Below, piece by piece: positions 10,170 to 21,174 of a DNA stretch of 64,000 bases. The stretch is from assembly GCA_002470645.1 (NCBI GenBank), contig DKNE01000004.1, positions 53,889 to 117,888 on the forward strand, read 5' to 3'. The notes under the pieces were generated by a model. That model had not been told where the DNA came from. It searched no databases and was given only the letters and a program-made list of their open reading frames with translations. How positions within the stretch are numbered: position 1 is the first letter of the stretch; each line of letters begins with the position of its first letter. The translations under genes and the position numbers were made by a program. Source of the stretch: Patescibacteria group bacterium UBA7396 (GTDB taxonomy: Bacteria > Patescibacteriota > Gracilibacteria > BD1-5 > UBA6164).

Positions 10170-10172
10170 TTT

Positions 10173-10193
10173 AACACCTATACCCCAGGTATT
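10173..10193. promoter_or_regulatory. Putative CsoR operator (site 2)
   Basis: A 21-bp element AACACCT, seven central bases, AGGTATT. It matches site 1 (7596-7616) at 13 of the 14 arm positions and keeps the 7-7-7 spacing. Position between -10 and the start codon fits repression by CsoR encoded at the end of this operon. Confidence 0.62.
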
Positions 10194-10210
10194 AAAATTA
10201 ATTATATCCT

Positions 10211-13200
10211 ATGAAAACAAAATTAAATATTTCTTGAATGCATTGTTCAAGCTGTTCTAAACTTATAGAATCCTCTTTAAATAAAAATGAGTTTGTACAT
10301 GATGCTAAAGTAAACTTTTGAAATAATAAAGCTCTCATTGAATTTGACGAAACAAAAATTTCAGAAGATGAAATTATGACTTTAGTTGAAAAAGCTTGAT
10401 ATAAAGCAACAAAAGAAGAAGAAAAACAAGCAGATGAATCAAAAGTTTGGCTTCAAAAAAGTATTTTTGGATTTGTACTTTCTCTTCCTTTAATAGGTTT
10501 TATGATGTATGATTTTTTTCCAAAACTTCCATACAATGTTATAATAATGCCATATATGGCAATTATTTCTTTATTAATTGCCACTATTATTCAATTCACT
10601 TTATGACTTGCTTTTTATAAGTGAACGTACGCGGCCTTATTACAAAAAACTGCAAATATGTATACGTTAATTGCCATTTGAACCACTACAGCTTTTGTAT
10701 ATAGTCTTTATTCATTTATAAATTTTTTCCTAGAAACTGGAAGTATTTTAGGACTGAATGGGATGAAAATAGAATGAATTTATTTTGAAGTTTCAGCACT
10801 TCTCATCACCTTTGTTTGTTTTTGAAAGTATCTAGAAACAAAATCAAAAGCTAAAACCTCAGAAGCCATAAAAAAACTTATGTCTCTCGCTCCAAAAACA
10901 GCTTTTGTAAAAGTGAATGGAGAATTTAGAGAAATAGAAATAGAAAAAATCAAAATTTGAGATGTTATTTTAGTGAAACCTGGAGATAAAATCCCAGTGG
11001 ACGGAGAAATAACCTCATGAAATGCTTCAGTAGATGAATCTATGCTGACTGGAGAGAGTATGCCTGTTGATAAAAATACTTGAGATAAAGTGTTGGCTGG
11101 AACTATCAATAAATTTTCTTCTTTTGAAATGATAGCCAAAAAAATCTGAGCTGGAACGATGCTTTCTCAAATCATATCACTTTTAGAGGAAGCAAGTATG
11201 CAAAAATCAGATATTGAAAATTTTGCTGATAAAATATCAAAAATATTTGTTCCAACGGTTATTATTTTATCTGCTTTAACATTTATAGTTTGGTATTTTG
11301 TTTTAGATTGAACTTTTGAAAATGCTTTACTTCTTGCTTGTAGTGTTGTTGTTATTGCTTGTCCTTGTGCTCTTGGTCTTGCTACCCCTACTGCTGTAAT
11401 AGTTTGAAGTTGAATTGCTGCAAAATCTGGAATACTGGTGAAATGAGGTTGAGCTTTAGAAAAAGCAAATTATATAACGGCAGTTGCTCTTGATAAAACA
11501 GGAACGATTACGACTGGAAATCCTACTTTGCAAGATATAAAAATATTTTGAAAGGCTAGTGAAAGAGAAGTAGTAGAAATAGCCTACTCTCTAGAAAATA
11601 ATTCAAATCATCCTATCTCAAAAGCTATTGTAAATTTTGCTAAAGAAAAAAATACATCTTTAAAACCAACAAAAAACTTTGAAGTAATAAATGGAAAATG
11701 AATAACTTGAGAAATTGAAAATAAAAAATATTTTATTTGAAATCTCGCTTTAATGAAAGATAAAAAATTGGATATTACAAAAGAAGTTCAAAAAAATTAT
11801 GATAAATTATTATTTGAATGAAAAACCGTTTTATTTCTCGCAAGTGAAACAGAAATATTAGCTCTCATTTCAGTCAGTGATAGTGTAAAAGAAACTTCAA
11901 AAGAAGCCATTCATATTTTACAAAATATGTGAATAGAGGTATTTATGGTCACTGGAGACAATAAAAATTCAGCGCAATTTATAGCAAATCAAGTTTGAAT
12001 ACACTCAGAGAATGTTTTTGCGGAAGTATTACCAAGTGAAAAATGAAATATTATTAAAGAAATAAAAAACGGGTGATTTAAAGTTGCTATGGTATGAGAT
12101 GGAATCAATGATTCTATTGCTATGGAACTTTCAGATCTCGCTATCAGTATGTGAAATGGAAATGATATCGCTTTAGAAAGTTCAGATGTGGTGCTCATGA
12201 AAAACGATTTATTTGATATCATAAAAGCAATAGAAATCAGTAAAAATACGGTTTCTAAAATTAAGCAAAATCTATTTTTCTCACTTTTTTATAATTCACT
12301 TTGAATTCCGGTTGCTGCTTGAGTTTTCCTGAGTTTCTGATTTTTCTTAAAACCAGAACTAGCAGGACTTGCTATGGCTCTGAGTAGTGTTTCTGTTGTA
12401 CTAAATTCACTACTTCTAAAAGTAAGAATGAAATATTTTTCATTTATTTCTTTAAGTATTTTACTCGTAGCATTTACTTCTATTTTTATAAGTTTTGCAT
12501 CTTTAAATACAACTGATAAATTTGAAAAATCTTATACTTTGAATAATAATCCAGTATTAACTTCAATAACTGAACTTGTAACTACTTCAAAAAATAAGAT
12601 AAATATTATAGAGACTCCTGCTCCAAAAATATTTTTATTTTCGGAAAAATTACCTGAAAATATCAAACTAAAATCATGAGTAAATTCACTCCAAGAGTGA
12701 GAAATGATCATTGGATATATGGAAGCAAAAATGATGATTGATGAGTGACTCATTGACGGAGTTGGAAGTGAATTAACAAATTTCTTTGGAATACCAAAAG
12801 TAAAAATTGTTGGAATATTAGCAAAAACTGATAGCGCAATTGATGATGTCCATATATTAAATACTACTGCTTATGATACTTTAGTATGAGATAATGAAAG
12901 TTTAAAATATTATGCCACACCTGATAAACTCGGTATTAGAACATTTTATGTTTTTGATGAAAATAATATTCCTAAGTTTTTTCAAAATCAAATTAATATA
13001 AATGATATTTACGATGGTGAATATCAAAAAATGTATATTTGATATACGGACGCAAATATGATGGAAAATTTATGACTCGTAAAATGACTTTGAGATACAC
13101 TTGATGATTTCTTTGGAAATAAAGTAGTGTATTATAAGAAACTCAAAAAAAATTATTCCGCATATGATATGATGCACTTTTTACCAAAAAAATATTTTAA

Positions 13201-13213
13201 AAATTTTGAATAA
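10211..13213 (+). CDS. copA: Copper-translocating P1B-type ATPase with duplicated C-terminal extension
   Basis: A 1000-residue protein. Order: HMA domain with GMHCSSC (Cys12, Cys15); membrane helices; actuator domain with TGES; the intramembrane metal site CPC (residues 384-386); phosphorylated Asp428 in DKTGT; nucleotide-binding domain with a HP motif (NHPIS); hinge VGDGIND (629-634); the final helices. This is a complete Cu+ exporter ending normally near residue 765. About 235 extra residues follow, most likely on the far side of the last helix. They contain two copies of one module: IGY..A.MM...GL..G.G..L..FFG..KV at 832-870 and 941-978, each followed by a K..SA.D..H.L segment. CopA proteins are usually 700-850 residues, so the extension is unusual. 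It is the first gene of the copA-csoR operon. Confidence 0.93.
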
Positions 13214-13251
13214 TTATTATAATGACAAAAAATATTTTTTAAATAAAGAAA

Positions 13252-13521
13252 ATGAAACATCAAAAAGTAATTATTTGACTCAAAAAAGCAAGAACTTCTC
13301 TCGATAAGATACTCTCTATGCTCGAAGAAGAAAAATATTGTATTGATATTATTCAGCAAAATCTCGCTGTTATTTGACTTTTAAAATCAGCGAATTTAAA
13401 TTTGCTTGAGTGACATCTCAATGGTTGTGTAAAAAAAGCTATCAACGCAAAAAATGAGACTGAAGTAGAAGCAAAAATGCAAGAACTTGTAAAAGTGATG
13501 AATTTAGCACAAAGTAAATAA
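13252..13521 (+). CDS. csoR: Copper-sensing transcriptional repressor CsoR
   Basis: An 89-residue all-helical protein of the CsoR/RcnR (DUF156) family. The three Cu+ ligands are present with canonical spacing: Cys30, His55 and Cys59 (C-x24-H-x3-C). In known CsoRs, Cu+ binding releases the tetramer from its operator and turns on export genes. The gene starts 38 bases after copA and is followed by a strong terminator, so it is co-transcribed with its target. The two 21-bp TACC/GGTA palindromes at 7596 and 10173 are the likely operators, giving autoregulation plus control of the HMA/UreH/cupredoxin gene. Confidence 0.92.
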
Positions 13522-13551
13522 AAAAATGTTTGGGAACCCAAACATTTTTTT
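13521..13551. terminator. Strong bidirectional terminator
   Basis: A perfect 14-bp stem AAAAAATGTTTGGG / CCCAAACATTTTTT with a two-base gap between the arms. It separates csoR from the convergent cyclase gene, whose stop codon lies in its right edge. Confidence 0.88.
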
Positions 13552-15562
13552 ATTTTTCATCCATAGTCCAAATTCCATCCCAATTTTCTCATGGAGGATT
13601 TTGTAAAAAAACTTCACATCTTTTTGCATATACTTTTGAAGGATTATCTCAAAGCTTTGAAAGTTTTTCAAATATTTCCTTTGCTTCTATAAATTTTTTA
13701 TTCATATAATACGAAACTGCTTTCTCAAAATCTGCAATAATATTTTCTTTAAAAATTCCAGCTTCTCAAATATTTGAAATGAGTTCATAAATATTAATTC
13801 AAATATTTTTCCCTTTTACTTTTATTTTATCTAAATATCTAAAAGTAAATATTTCTTTTGCTTCATTATAAATATCTTCTGACACACAAATATGAGTTCC
13901 ATAGAATTTATTTACCCCCTCTAAACGACTCGCAAGATTTACACTATCTCATAAAGCAGTAAACTCCATTTTTCTTCCCTCAGCTCAAATATTTCCTATA
14001 ATTGCTGGTCAAGTATGAAGTCACATTCTTACTGAAAGCTCTTCTTTTCACTCTAGCTTCCATTGTTCATTAAGTACTTTTAATTTTGTTTGTTGAAGTA
14101 AAGCTGACTTACATCCATCAATTATTCCATAATTTTCAACTCTTCAGAAAACTCACCACAAAGCCATGATAGCATCTCATTCATATTTATTAATAAATCA
14201 TTTATTATCCATAATAATATGGGACATTTCCCCAAGATAAACTCTTAAAAAAGAAACTAATTCCTCTGGAGATAATTTTTCTGAAATAGTTGTAAATCAA
14301 GCAATATCAGAAAAAAACATAGTAATTTTTTTATTTTCTCAAGAAAGATTTACATTTCATGAAGAATAGAGTATTTCACGAGCGATATCACTAGAAACAT
14401 ATGCCGACAAAGCATCTGAAAGAAGTCTTTTATTTTTATCTTCTATCATATATTTTAAAATAGCCGACCCAAAAAATGATAAAAATAAAATTCATATAAA
14501 TCAAATAGTATTATTTGGAAAAATTGGGATCTTTGTAAAATATAAAAAAAGAAAATAAATAAATGTAATCAATAATAATAATACAACAGCTCAAGAAACT
14601 AACCAAATAATTTTTCTTTCTTTTAATTGTAAGTTCAAAAAAATAATGAGTATAATTATAAGAAGTGAGATAAGTCACTCATAAAAAAAATCAAAATAGA
14701 AAATATAATTATTTGAAAGCACATTATTAATAGTATTGGCATGTATGTAAATACCGGATTGTTCTCCAATATTTGGAATATTAAATTTATCAAGTCATGC
14801 AGAAGTATATCAAATAAGCACTATTTTATCTTTAATATCTACTGTTTGTCATTTATAAATATCTCTAAATGAATAATGTGTAAAGTTTCTTTGATTTTGT
14901 TGATACACAATATTAAATAAATGTTTGCTTGTAAGTGGAATTTCTTGAAAGAAAAACTTATAAAATATCCCATCTTGAGAAGTTCTAACACTCAGATTTT
15001 GATTATTAGTTTGATATTTATGATTATAAAATTTTCTTAATATCTGAAATGAAAAACTTTCATAAAAAGAACTATCTACATATTTATAAGGAAGTACTGA
15101 GTAAACATTATTATTACTATCAATTTGAGGGTTAAAATATCAATATGATATTTTTTCATCTTGAAAATATCAAGGTTTTATGATATTTCCATCAATTTCA
15201 TATCATAAAACTACATTTCCTAAATGAGTAAAAGTATTTAATAATTTTGTATCAGTGATAGGAGTATTTGATTTTTCAGAAAATAAAATATCTATTGCTA
15301 TGACCGCTGGTTGATATGATCATATTTTTTTGAGTAATTCATCCATATATTTTCTTTCTATTGGATACCCAAATTCTTTCAGTGTTGTATCATCAATTTC
15401 TACAATTACTAAATCCTTATTTACAGGAGTAGGAAAAATTTTTTGCAAATGAAGTGCTATATCTTTATTTCCTGTATAAAAATATATCCACAAAAAAATA
15501 TAAATAGCAAATACTCATATAACAGTAAAGATAAGAGCAAAAATATTATTTTTATTTTTCAT
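13550..15562 (-). CDS. CHASE2-domain class III adenylate/guanylate cyclase
   Basis: A 670-residue protein. One N-terminal membrane helix (about 5-30) is followed by an extracytoplasmic CHASE2 sensor domain with the typical LVIVEIDD and IAIDILFSE segments, then about three membrane helices (near 270-360), and a class III nucleotidyl cyclase domain. Metal-binding aspartates are Asp419 (SDIAGFT) and Asp463 (GDAIMALWG); GDSVNLASRLEG follows further on, and the transition-state region fits a catalytically competent enzyme. It would make cAMP or cGMP in response to an external signal. The FecR-like protein upstream is co-oriented with only 2 bases between the genes. A C-terminal tail of about 80 residues looks like a short helical repeat. 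Substrate choice is not resolved. Confidence 0.9.
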
Positions 15563-15564
15563 TT

Positions 15565-16791
15565 TTATTTATTTAAAAAATCTAAAGTTTTATTCAATCA
15601 AGAATTAATAATATCTTGCCCGAGTTTATCTAAATTTGAAATTTTTTGTTTTAAGTTTTCGAGATTTATACTTTCACCGTTCAAAAGAAGTACGTCAGAA
15701 AGAGCTTTAGTATAACTTGATTCTTCATTGACATAGGTCTTATTCGTATTTAAAAATTCTAAGGTATGAGCAAAAATATCTTTATTAAAATTTTCAAAAT
15801 TTACTAAATCTGCCAAATCATACATCGTATACCTTACTAAAGTTTTTTTGTAAGCTTCATCAGAAGAATTTTCAACTAAATTTTCTCTTGTATTGAGCTT
15901 TAAATTATATAATTCACTATTTTCTCCATTCTCAAAATTAATGCTTTGTCATAGAGTATTTAAATATCAAAGTACTTTTTGTTTTTTTTCGTCATCCAAT
16001 TTTCCTAAAAATTCTTCGAAATTTTGTTTTGGATTTTCATCAAGAAGAATACGAAGTGCTTTATTTTCGCTACTCAATGTCTCTATAAGATTAAGCGGAT
16101 TAGTTTCCTTTAATGATGTGAGAAAATTCTCTCTGAGTTGTTTAATATATTCATCATCTAATTGCTTATTTATTTTTTGAAATGTATTATCTATCATTTG
16201 TTTTAAATCTTCAATTGAAAAAGTTTTAAGAGAGAAAGCTTGTCCAGGAAAAATTTCCTTTGTTTCTCAAGTAGTGTTAGTCAACTCAAGAGCATGCTTA
16301 TGAACTATCATATATTCTTTATCATAATTCGCCTCAAAAACAGTTCATCTTACTGCTGCTGATACTCATTTTATTTCTTGTTTAAAGTATGATTCTCAAG
16401 AAAATATAGAGATTACATTTGACCAAGTTTTCCCCTTTAATAATTCAAAAGAAATCTTCATTTGACTTAAATCATCACTTACAAAATTTTCTTTTATTAC
16501 AATTCTTGAATTTTCTCAAAGCCTTGTAATGGATTTATCTCACCATTCTATTACTGCTAAAGAATTACTCAAAGTATTGATAACATCTCAACTCAGGAGT
16601 TTCTCCTTTATATTTAATTTCAGTACTTTTTTTTCACCTCAAGTACTAAGAGTACCATATCACTCTAAAAGCATCACATATGAATTAGTATCTCTTTTAA
16701 ATGAATTTGAAATAAAATAAAACTGAAGTGAAAAAAGGAGGAAAATTCAAGCTACCATAGTAACAAATAACTTATTTTTGAAAAATTTCAT
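15565..16791 (-). CDS. FecR-like domain protein, secreted or anchored
   Basis: A 408-residue protein with an N-terminal membrane/signal helix (residues 1-28). Residues about 40-180 form a beta-rich FecR-like domain ending in the signature AVRGTVFEANY and a following HALELTN...GETKEIFPGQAF. The remaining 220 residues are helical and charged with no recognised domain. FecR domains sense or bind ligands outside the membrane and often occur next to CHASE2 cyclases. Here the cyclase starts 2 bases downstream. The pair probably forms an envelope-stress or ligand-sensing unit feeding a cyclic nucleotide signal. Start ATG 16791 chosen for the signal helix directly after it. Confidence 0.75.
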
Positions 16792-16859
16792 TTTGTATTG
16801 AATAATCAAATAAAAATATATAATCAATTATATCATAAAATTTAAAAAATCCAAAAAAT

Positions 16860-17258
16860 ATGAAAAAAGAGCAATATATATTTCTTATTTTAATAGCAAT
16901 AATATTATATCTCCTCTATTTAATTGTTGATTATAAGTATAAAGAATATAAAATTAATAACCATATAGAGGTTATTGATAATAATAATTCAAAAATGACT
17001 GAAAATATAAGTTATTATAAAGAACAATTAGAGTATATTAATACCAAAGCATATAAAAATAAAGTTTTAAAAGAAGAGCAATCTATGAAAAATAAATGAG
17101 AAATTGTTATATTTATAACGAATGAAGATAAATATAATAGATTTTCAAAAGATGAAGTGACTCTTGTAGCATCGCCTCAAGTAGAAAGAAAAATACAAGA
17201 TTCAATGGATATTTTCGAAAAATGGATGTATTTTCTATTTAATAAAGATATACGTTAA
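16860..17258 (+). CDS. FtsB/DivIC-like single-pass coiled-coil protein
   Basis: A 132-residue protein with one N-terminal membrane helix (residues 5-24) followed by a coiled coil (about 28-75) and a small C-terminal domain. This bitopic layout resembles septum proteins of the FtsB/FtsL/DivIC type, but no diagnostic residue was seen, so the name describes shape only. It is divergent from the FecR-like gene, monocistronic, and followed directly by a strong terminator. Two TGA glycines lie in it. Confidence 0.6.
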
Positions 17259-17260
17259 TA

Positions 17261-17290
17261 AAAAAATCTTCTAAAATAGAAGATTTTTTA
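17261..17290. terminator. Bidirectional intrinsic terminator
   Basis: A 13-bp stem AAAAAATCTTCTA / TAGAAGATTTTTT with a three-base loop. It serves the FtsB-like gene and the convergent pilin-like gene, whose stop codon overlaps it. Confidence 0.85.
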
Positions 17291-17725
17291 TAAATCTGAA
17301 AAATCAGTTGGAAGAGTTCCAGTACTTTTTCATGAGTCAAAATTAACATTAGAACTTGAAGTCCCATTTCAAAAAATAGTATCTCATAACTCTTTAATTT
17401 TTACAAAAATTTTATCTGGAGATGAATACTTTGAAACATCAAGACCTAAAAGTCAAGCTAATTTTGGAAATACAAATATAGATAAAACAATAACTCAAAG
17501 ACCTATTAATGCATATCTAATAGAATTTATAGCTGGTTTAATTTTATCATCTTTTCCTCCTGATAAAATAAGCAGCACTCATCACCATAAAATATACATT
17601 ATAGAAAATATTCAAGCAAATAGTACAATTAACGATATGGCAAGTAAAATAAAATCGCCAAAATCCATTCTTGAAGTAAAAAGAGTCGCATTTTGAGAAG
17701 AAGCTAATGCAATTTCAACAAACAT
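17288..17725 (-). CDS. T4SS-pilin-like membrane protein (solitary)
   Basis: A 145-residue protein. Two membrane helices (about 28-54 and 70-90) flank the loop SGGKDDKIKPA, the same Gly-Asp/Glu-rich basic loop seen in the pilin-like proteins at 1358-3259 and 41998-44331. The C-terminus is Ser/Asn/Gly-rich and soluble. No obvious signal peptide precedes the first helix. It stands apart from both other clusters, 58 bases after khpA's stop on the same strand. It is possibly an alternative subunit of the same T4SS-like machine, by similarity only. Confidence 0.6.
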
Positions 17726-17783
17726 ACAAAAATAATTAAATAATAATACGTAGTTTATAATGATTTATTTGTTTTTTGCAATA

Positions 17784-18020
17784 CTAATCTAAAACTTTCA
17801 AGTTAATCCTTTGATTTGTTTTACTTCAAAGAATTTTTAATAATGATCTAATAGAGGTAACAATATTTCAATTTTTTCCTATTACTACACCCATATCATC
17901 TTTATTTACTCTCAAAGTAAGTAATATTCAAAGTTCGTCTTCTGTCCTTTCAATTTGAATATCACTTTTATGTTGTACAAGATTTTCAATGACAAATTGT
18001 AAAAATTCTACTTCTTTCAT
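17784..18020 (-). CDS. khpA: KhpA, KH-domain RNA-binding protein
   Basis: A 78-residue single KH domain. It begins MKEVEFLQFVIENLV, and the GxxG loop appears as VIGKNGNIVTSIRSL, with one of the loop glycines TGA-coded. This is the small KhpA/YlqC family that binds RNA, often with KhpB, and is usually encoded next to rpsP, as here: S16 lies 49 bases upstream on the same strand. It probably acts in RNA chaperoning or control of division and envelope genes, as in firmicutes. Confidence 0.88.
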
Positions 18021-18069
18021 AAATTTGGTTATTAAAAAATAAAACCCCTTAATAAAAAGGGGGAAATAC

Positions 18070-18309
18070 TTAGAAAGCTATATTATTAGTTTTCATTAAT
18101 TTTTCAACTCTTGGAGATAATTGAGCTCCATGAGAAATATATTTTTTTACAGCTTCTAAATCATTTATTTTAAATTCTTTAGAAATAGGATTAAAGAAAC
18201 CTAAAACTTCTTGAAATCCACTTTTAGTAGGTGCAGTATGTTCAGTAAGAACTACTCTAAAAAAAGGTGAATTTCTTTTTCCAGCTCTTGCTAGTCTAAT
18301 TTTTAACAT
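18070..18309 (-). CDS. rpsP: 30S ribosomal protein S16
   Basis: A 79-residue protein beginning MLKIRLARAGKRNSPFFRVV, the standard bS16 N-terminus, and containing EVLGFFNP and the conserved basic residues. Length is normal for the family. It binds 16S rRNA during early 30S assembly. None of its glycines is TGA, in line with low UGA use in highly expressed genes. It precedes khpA in the usual rpsP-khpA order; trmD and rimM, common partners elsewhere, are not adjacent. Confidence 0.97.
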   Translation of the reverse strand: MLKIRLARAGKRNSPFFRVVLTEHTAPTKSGFQEVLGFFNPISKEFKINDLEAVKKYISHGAQLSPRVEKLMKTNNIAF

Positions 18310-18475
18310 CTTGAAAGATTTTAAAAAAATAAAAACGATTTCTGAAAATCGTTAGATTTATACTCAAAGAGTTTCCTCTTTCCTTTCGAGTACATCGGAA
18401 TATATCGGATGTATCTGTTTCATAGTATAAGTTATTCAACAATTTCTTTTTGTAATTTATAACCGCATGGTTATA

Positions 18476-18562
18476 TGGTGCCCAGGGCGGGAATCGAACC
18501 CGCACTCCAGATTGGAACAGGATTTTAAGTCCTGCGTGTCTACCGATTCCACCACCTGGGCA
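18476..18562 (-). tRNA. tRNA-Leu (anticodon UAA)
   Basis: An 87-base class II tRNA on the minus strand. The acceptor stem TGCCCAG / CTGGGCA, encoded CCA end, D-loop with GGTAGA, anticodon loop CTTAAAA (anticodon TAA), long variable arm and T-loop GGTTCGATTCC are all present. It lies between rpsP and rpmB. Confidence 0.97.
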
Positions 18563-18589
18563 TATAAGATGTGTTGCCACATCTTTATA

Positions 18590-18787
18590 TTATATAATTC
18601 CTTTTTTCTTTAAAGTTCTTAATCCAGCGGCAGAAACTTTTATTCTATACACTAATCCAGTTTCAGGATCTTTAATATTTCTATAGAAAAGATTTGGATA
18701 GTATTTTCTTCTACTTGCTCTCATCGAGTGGCTTCTTGTATTACCTACTCAAGTTCTTTTTCAAGTTATTTCACAAACTCTAGACAT
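18590..18787 (-). CDS. rpmB: 50S ribosomal protein L28
   Basis: A 65-residue bL28. It begins MSRVCEITGKRTGVGNTRSHS, the usual Cys/Gly start of the family, and ends with LKKKGII. Two N-terminal glycines of the conserved ITGKR.G segment are TGA-coded, which shows directly that UGA is Gly. It is part of the minus-strand translation cluster, downstream of rpsJ. Confidence 0.95.
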
Positions 18788-18826
18788 ATATATTTAAATT
18801 AACAGTTAATAAGTTTTCTTTTTTGT

Positions 18827-19147
18827 TTATAAAGATTTAATCTCAACTCAAACTCCACTTGGAATATTTATTTCTTGTAATAATTCTAATGTTTTTGCAG
18901 TTGGTTCAGTAATATCAATAAGTCTTTTATGTCTTCTTATTTCAAATTGTTCTCTTGCATCTTTGTTAACAAACGTAGATCTATTTACTGTAATTTTTTC
19001 TACTTTTGTTGGAAGTGGAATTGGTCCTACTACAATTGCTCAAGAGTCTTTTGCTACTAGAACTATTTTTTTAACAGCTTCGTCCAGTAATCTGTGATCA
19101 AAAGCTTTAATAGTTATTCTCATTTTTTGAGTTGCTTTCTTTGCCAT
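18827..19147 (-). CDS. rpsJ: 30S ribosomal protein S10
   Basis: A 106-residue uS10 with the family motifs [22 protein letters not shown] and the C-terminal VEIK. Gly codons include TGA in the SGAIVVGP and GVGVEI segments. It follows tuf by 75 bases on the same strand; tuf-rpsJ is the ancestral str/S10 order. The rest of the S10 operon is not downstream: rpmB and a tRNA follow instead, so the cluster has been rearranged. Confidence 0.97.
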
Positions 19148-19222
19148 ATCTATTTTAAATAACAATTAATATAAACTAAAGAGTAAGAAGAAGATTTTTC
19201 TTCTTCTTATTATCAGTCAATA

Positions 19223-20416
<1,194 letters not shown>

Positions 20417-20466
20417 AATATTATAAATAAAAAAATAAAATACAATTTAAAAACTTTTCTTAAAAA

Positions 20467-20553
20467 CTAAGCTTTGTTTTTTCTCATTTTTTTTGTAATC
20501 AATTTAATTGCTCTTCTTAATTTTCTATGAGCATGTCAAGTTAATCTAGCCAT
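20467..20553 (-). CDS. Tiny basic protein (28 aa), possibly ribosome-associated
   Basis: A 28-residue protein, MARLTGHAHRKLRRAI at its start, of which about half the residues are Lys, Arg or His. It begins 9 bases after the stop of the next small gene and ends 50 bases before tuf. One Gly is TGA. The strong basic bias and the position among translation genes suggest a small ribosomal or RNA-binding protein, but I do not recognise the family, and such a short frame could be chance. Confidence 0.5.
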
Positions 20554-20562
20554 ATTATATAA

Positions 20563-20769
20563 TTAATTAGTTTTAATTCAATATTTTTTTAGTTTTTTTC
20601 AAACAATCAAAAAAGCATTTTTTAACCATTTTGTTTCTCATTCAACTTCAACTCTTTTTTTCAAAGTCTCATAATGTTTAACAGCATTGGCAACCTTTGA
20701 AGTACTCTTTACTCTTTTATTATTAACAGCATAGTTCAGTCTTCTAGGTCTTTTTCAGAAACCTGTCAT
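20563..20769 (-). CDS. Small basic protein (68 aa), unknown
   Basis: A 68-residue Lys/Arg-rich protein (starts MTGFGKRPRRLNYAVNNKR) with no membrane segment and several TGA glycines. It is the first gene after tRNA-Ala on the minus strand and leads into the 28-residue gene and tuf. Size, charge and neighbourhood are like a ribosomal or nucleoid protein. It does not match any universal r-protein I know. Confidence 0.6.
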
Positions 20770-20846
20770 AATCTTTTTCTATAATAAAATAAAAAATTAT
20801 TAAGATGTTTAATCTTAATCGATATATAAATATCTAAAATAATTTT

Positions 20847-20923
20847 TGGTGGAGCATAACGGAGTCGAACCGTTGACCTCCTGCGTGCAAAGCAGGCGCT
20901 CTAGCCAACTGAGCTAATGCCCC
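20847..20923 (-). tRNA. tRNA-Ala (anticodon UGC)
   Basis: A 77-base tRNA with acceptor GGGGCAT / ATGCTCC (one G-U pair), anticodon loop TTTGCAC (TGC), T-loop GGTTCGACTCC and encoded CCA. It is 10 bases downstream of tRNA-Asp on the same strand. Confidence 0.97.
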
Positions 20924-20933
20924 AAAAATGTAA

Positions 20934-21010
20934 TGGCGAGGATGACGAGATTCGAACTCGCGACCTCAGCAGTGACAGTGCTGCGCTCTAACCAACTGAG
21001 CTACATCCCC
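20934..21010 (-). tRNA. tRNA-Asp (anticodon GUC)
   Basis: A 77-base tRNA with acceptor GGGGATG / CATCCTC, anticodon loop CTGTCAC (GTC), T-loop AGTTCGAATCT and encoded CCA. It forms a pair with tRNA-Ala. Confidence 0.97.
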
Positions 21011-21174
21011 ATTTTTCTTCGGTGCTTTCTAATGAAGCGAGAGGAATTATATGAAATATTTAAAATAATGCAAATTTTTTTTACAAAAAAGTTAAAAAAT
21101 GAATTCTAACAGCTTATATAAAAGAAAAAATGAAGGATATACTCCTCCAAATTGAATAAAAGAATTATACAATA

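Noticed and set aside
18296..18580. 94-codon minus-strand frame across the rpsP/rpmB gap
   Set aside because: It runs straight through the tRNA-Leu gene and overlaps rpsP; the protein-like string is a translated tRNA.
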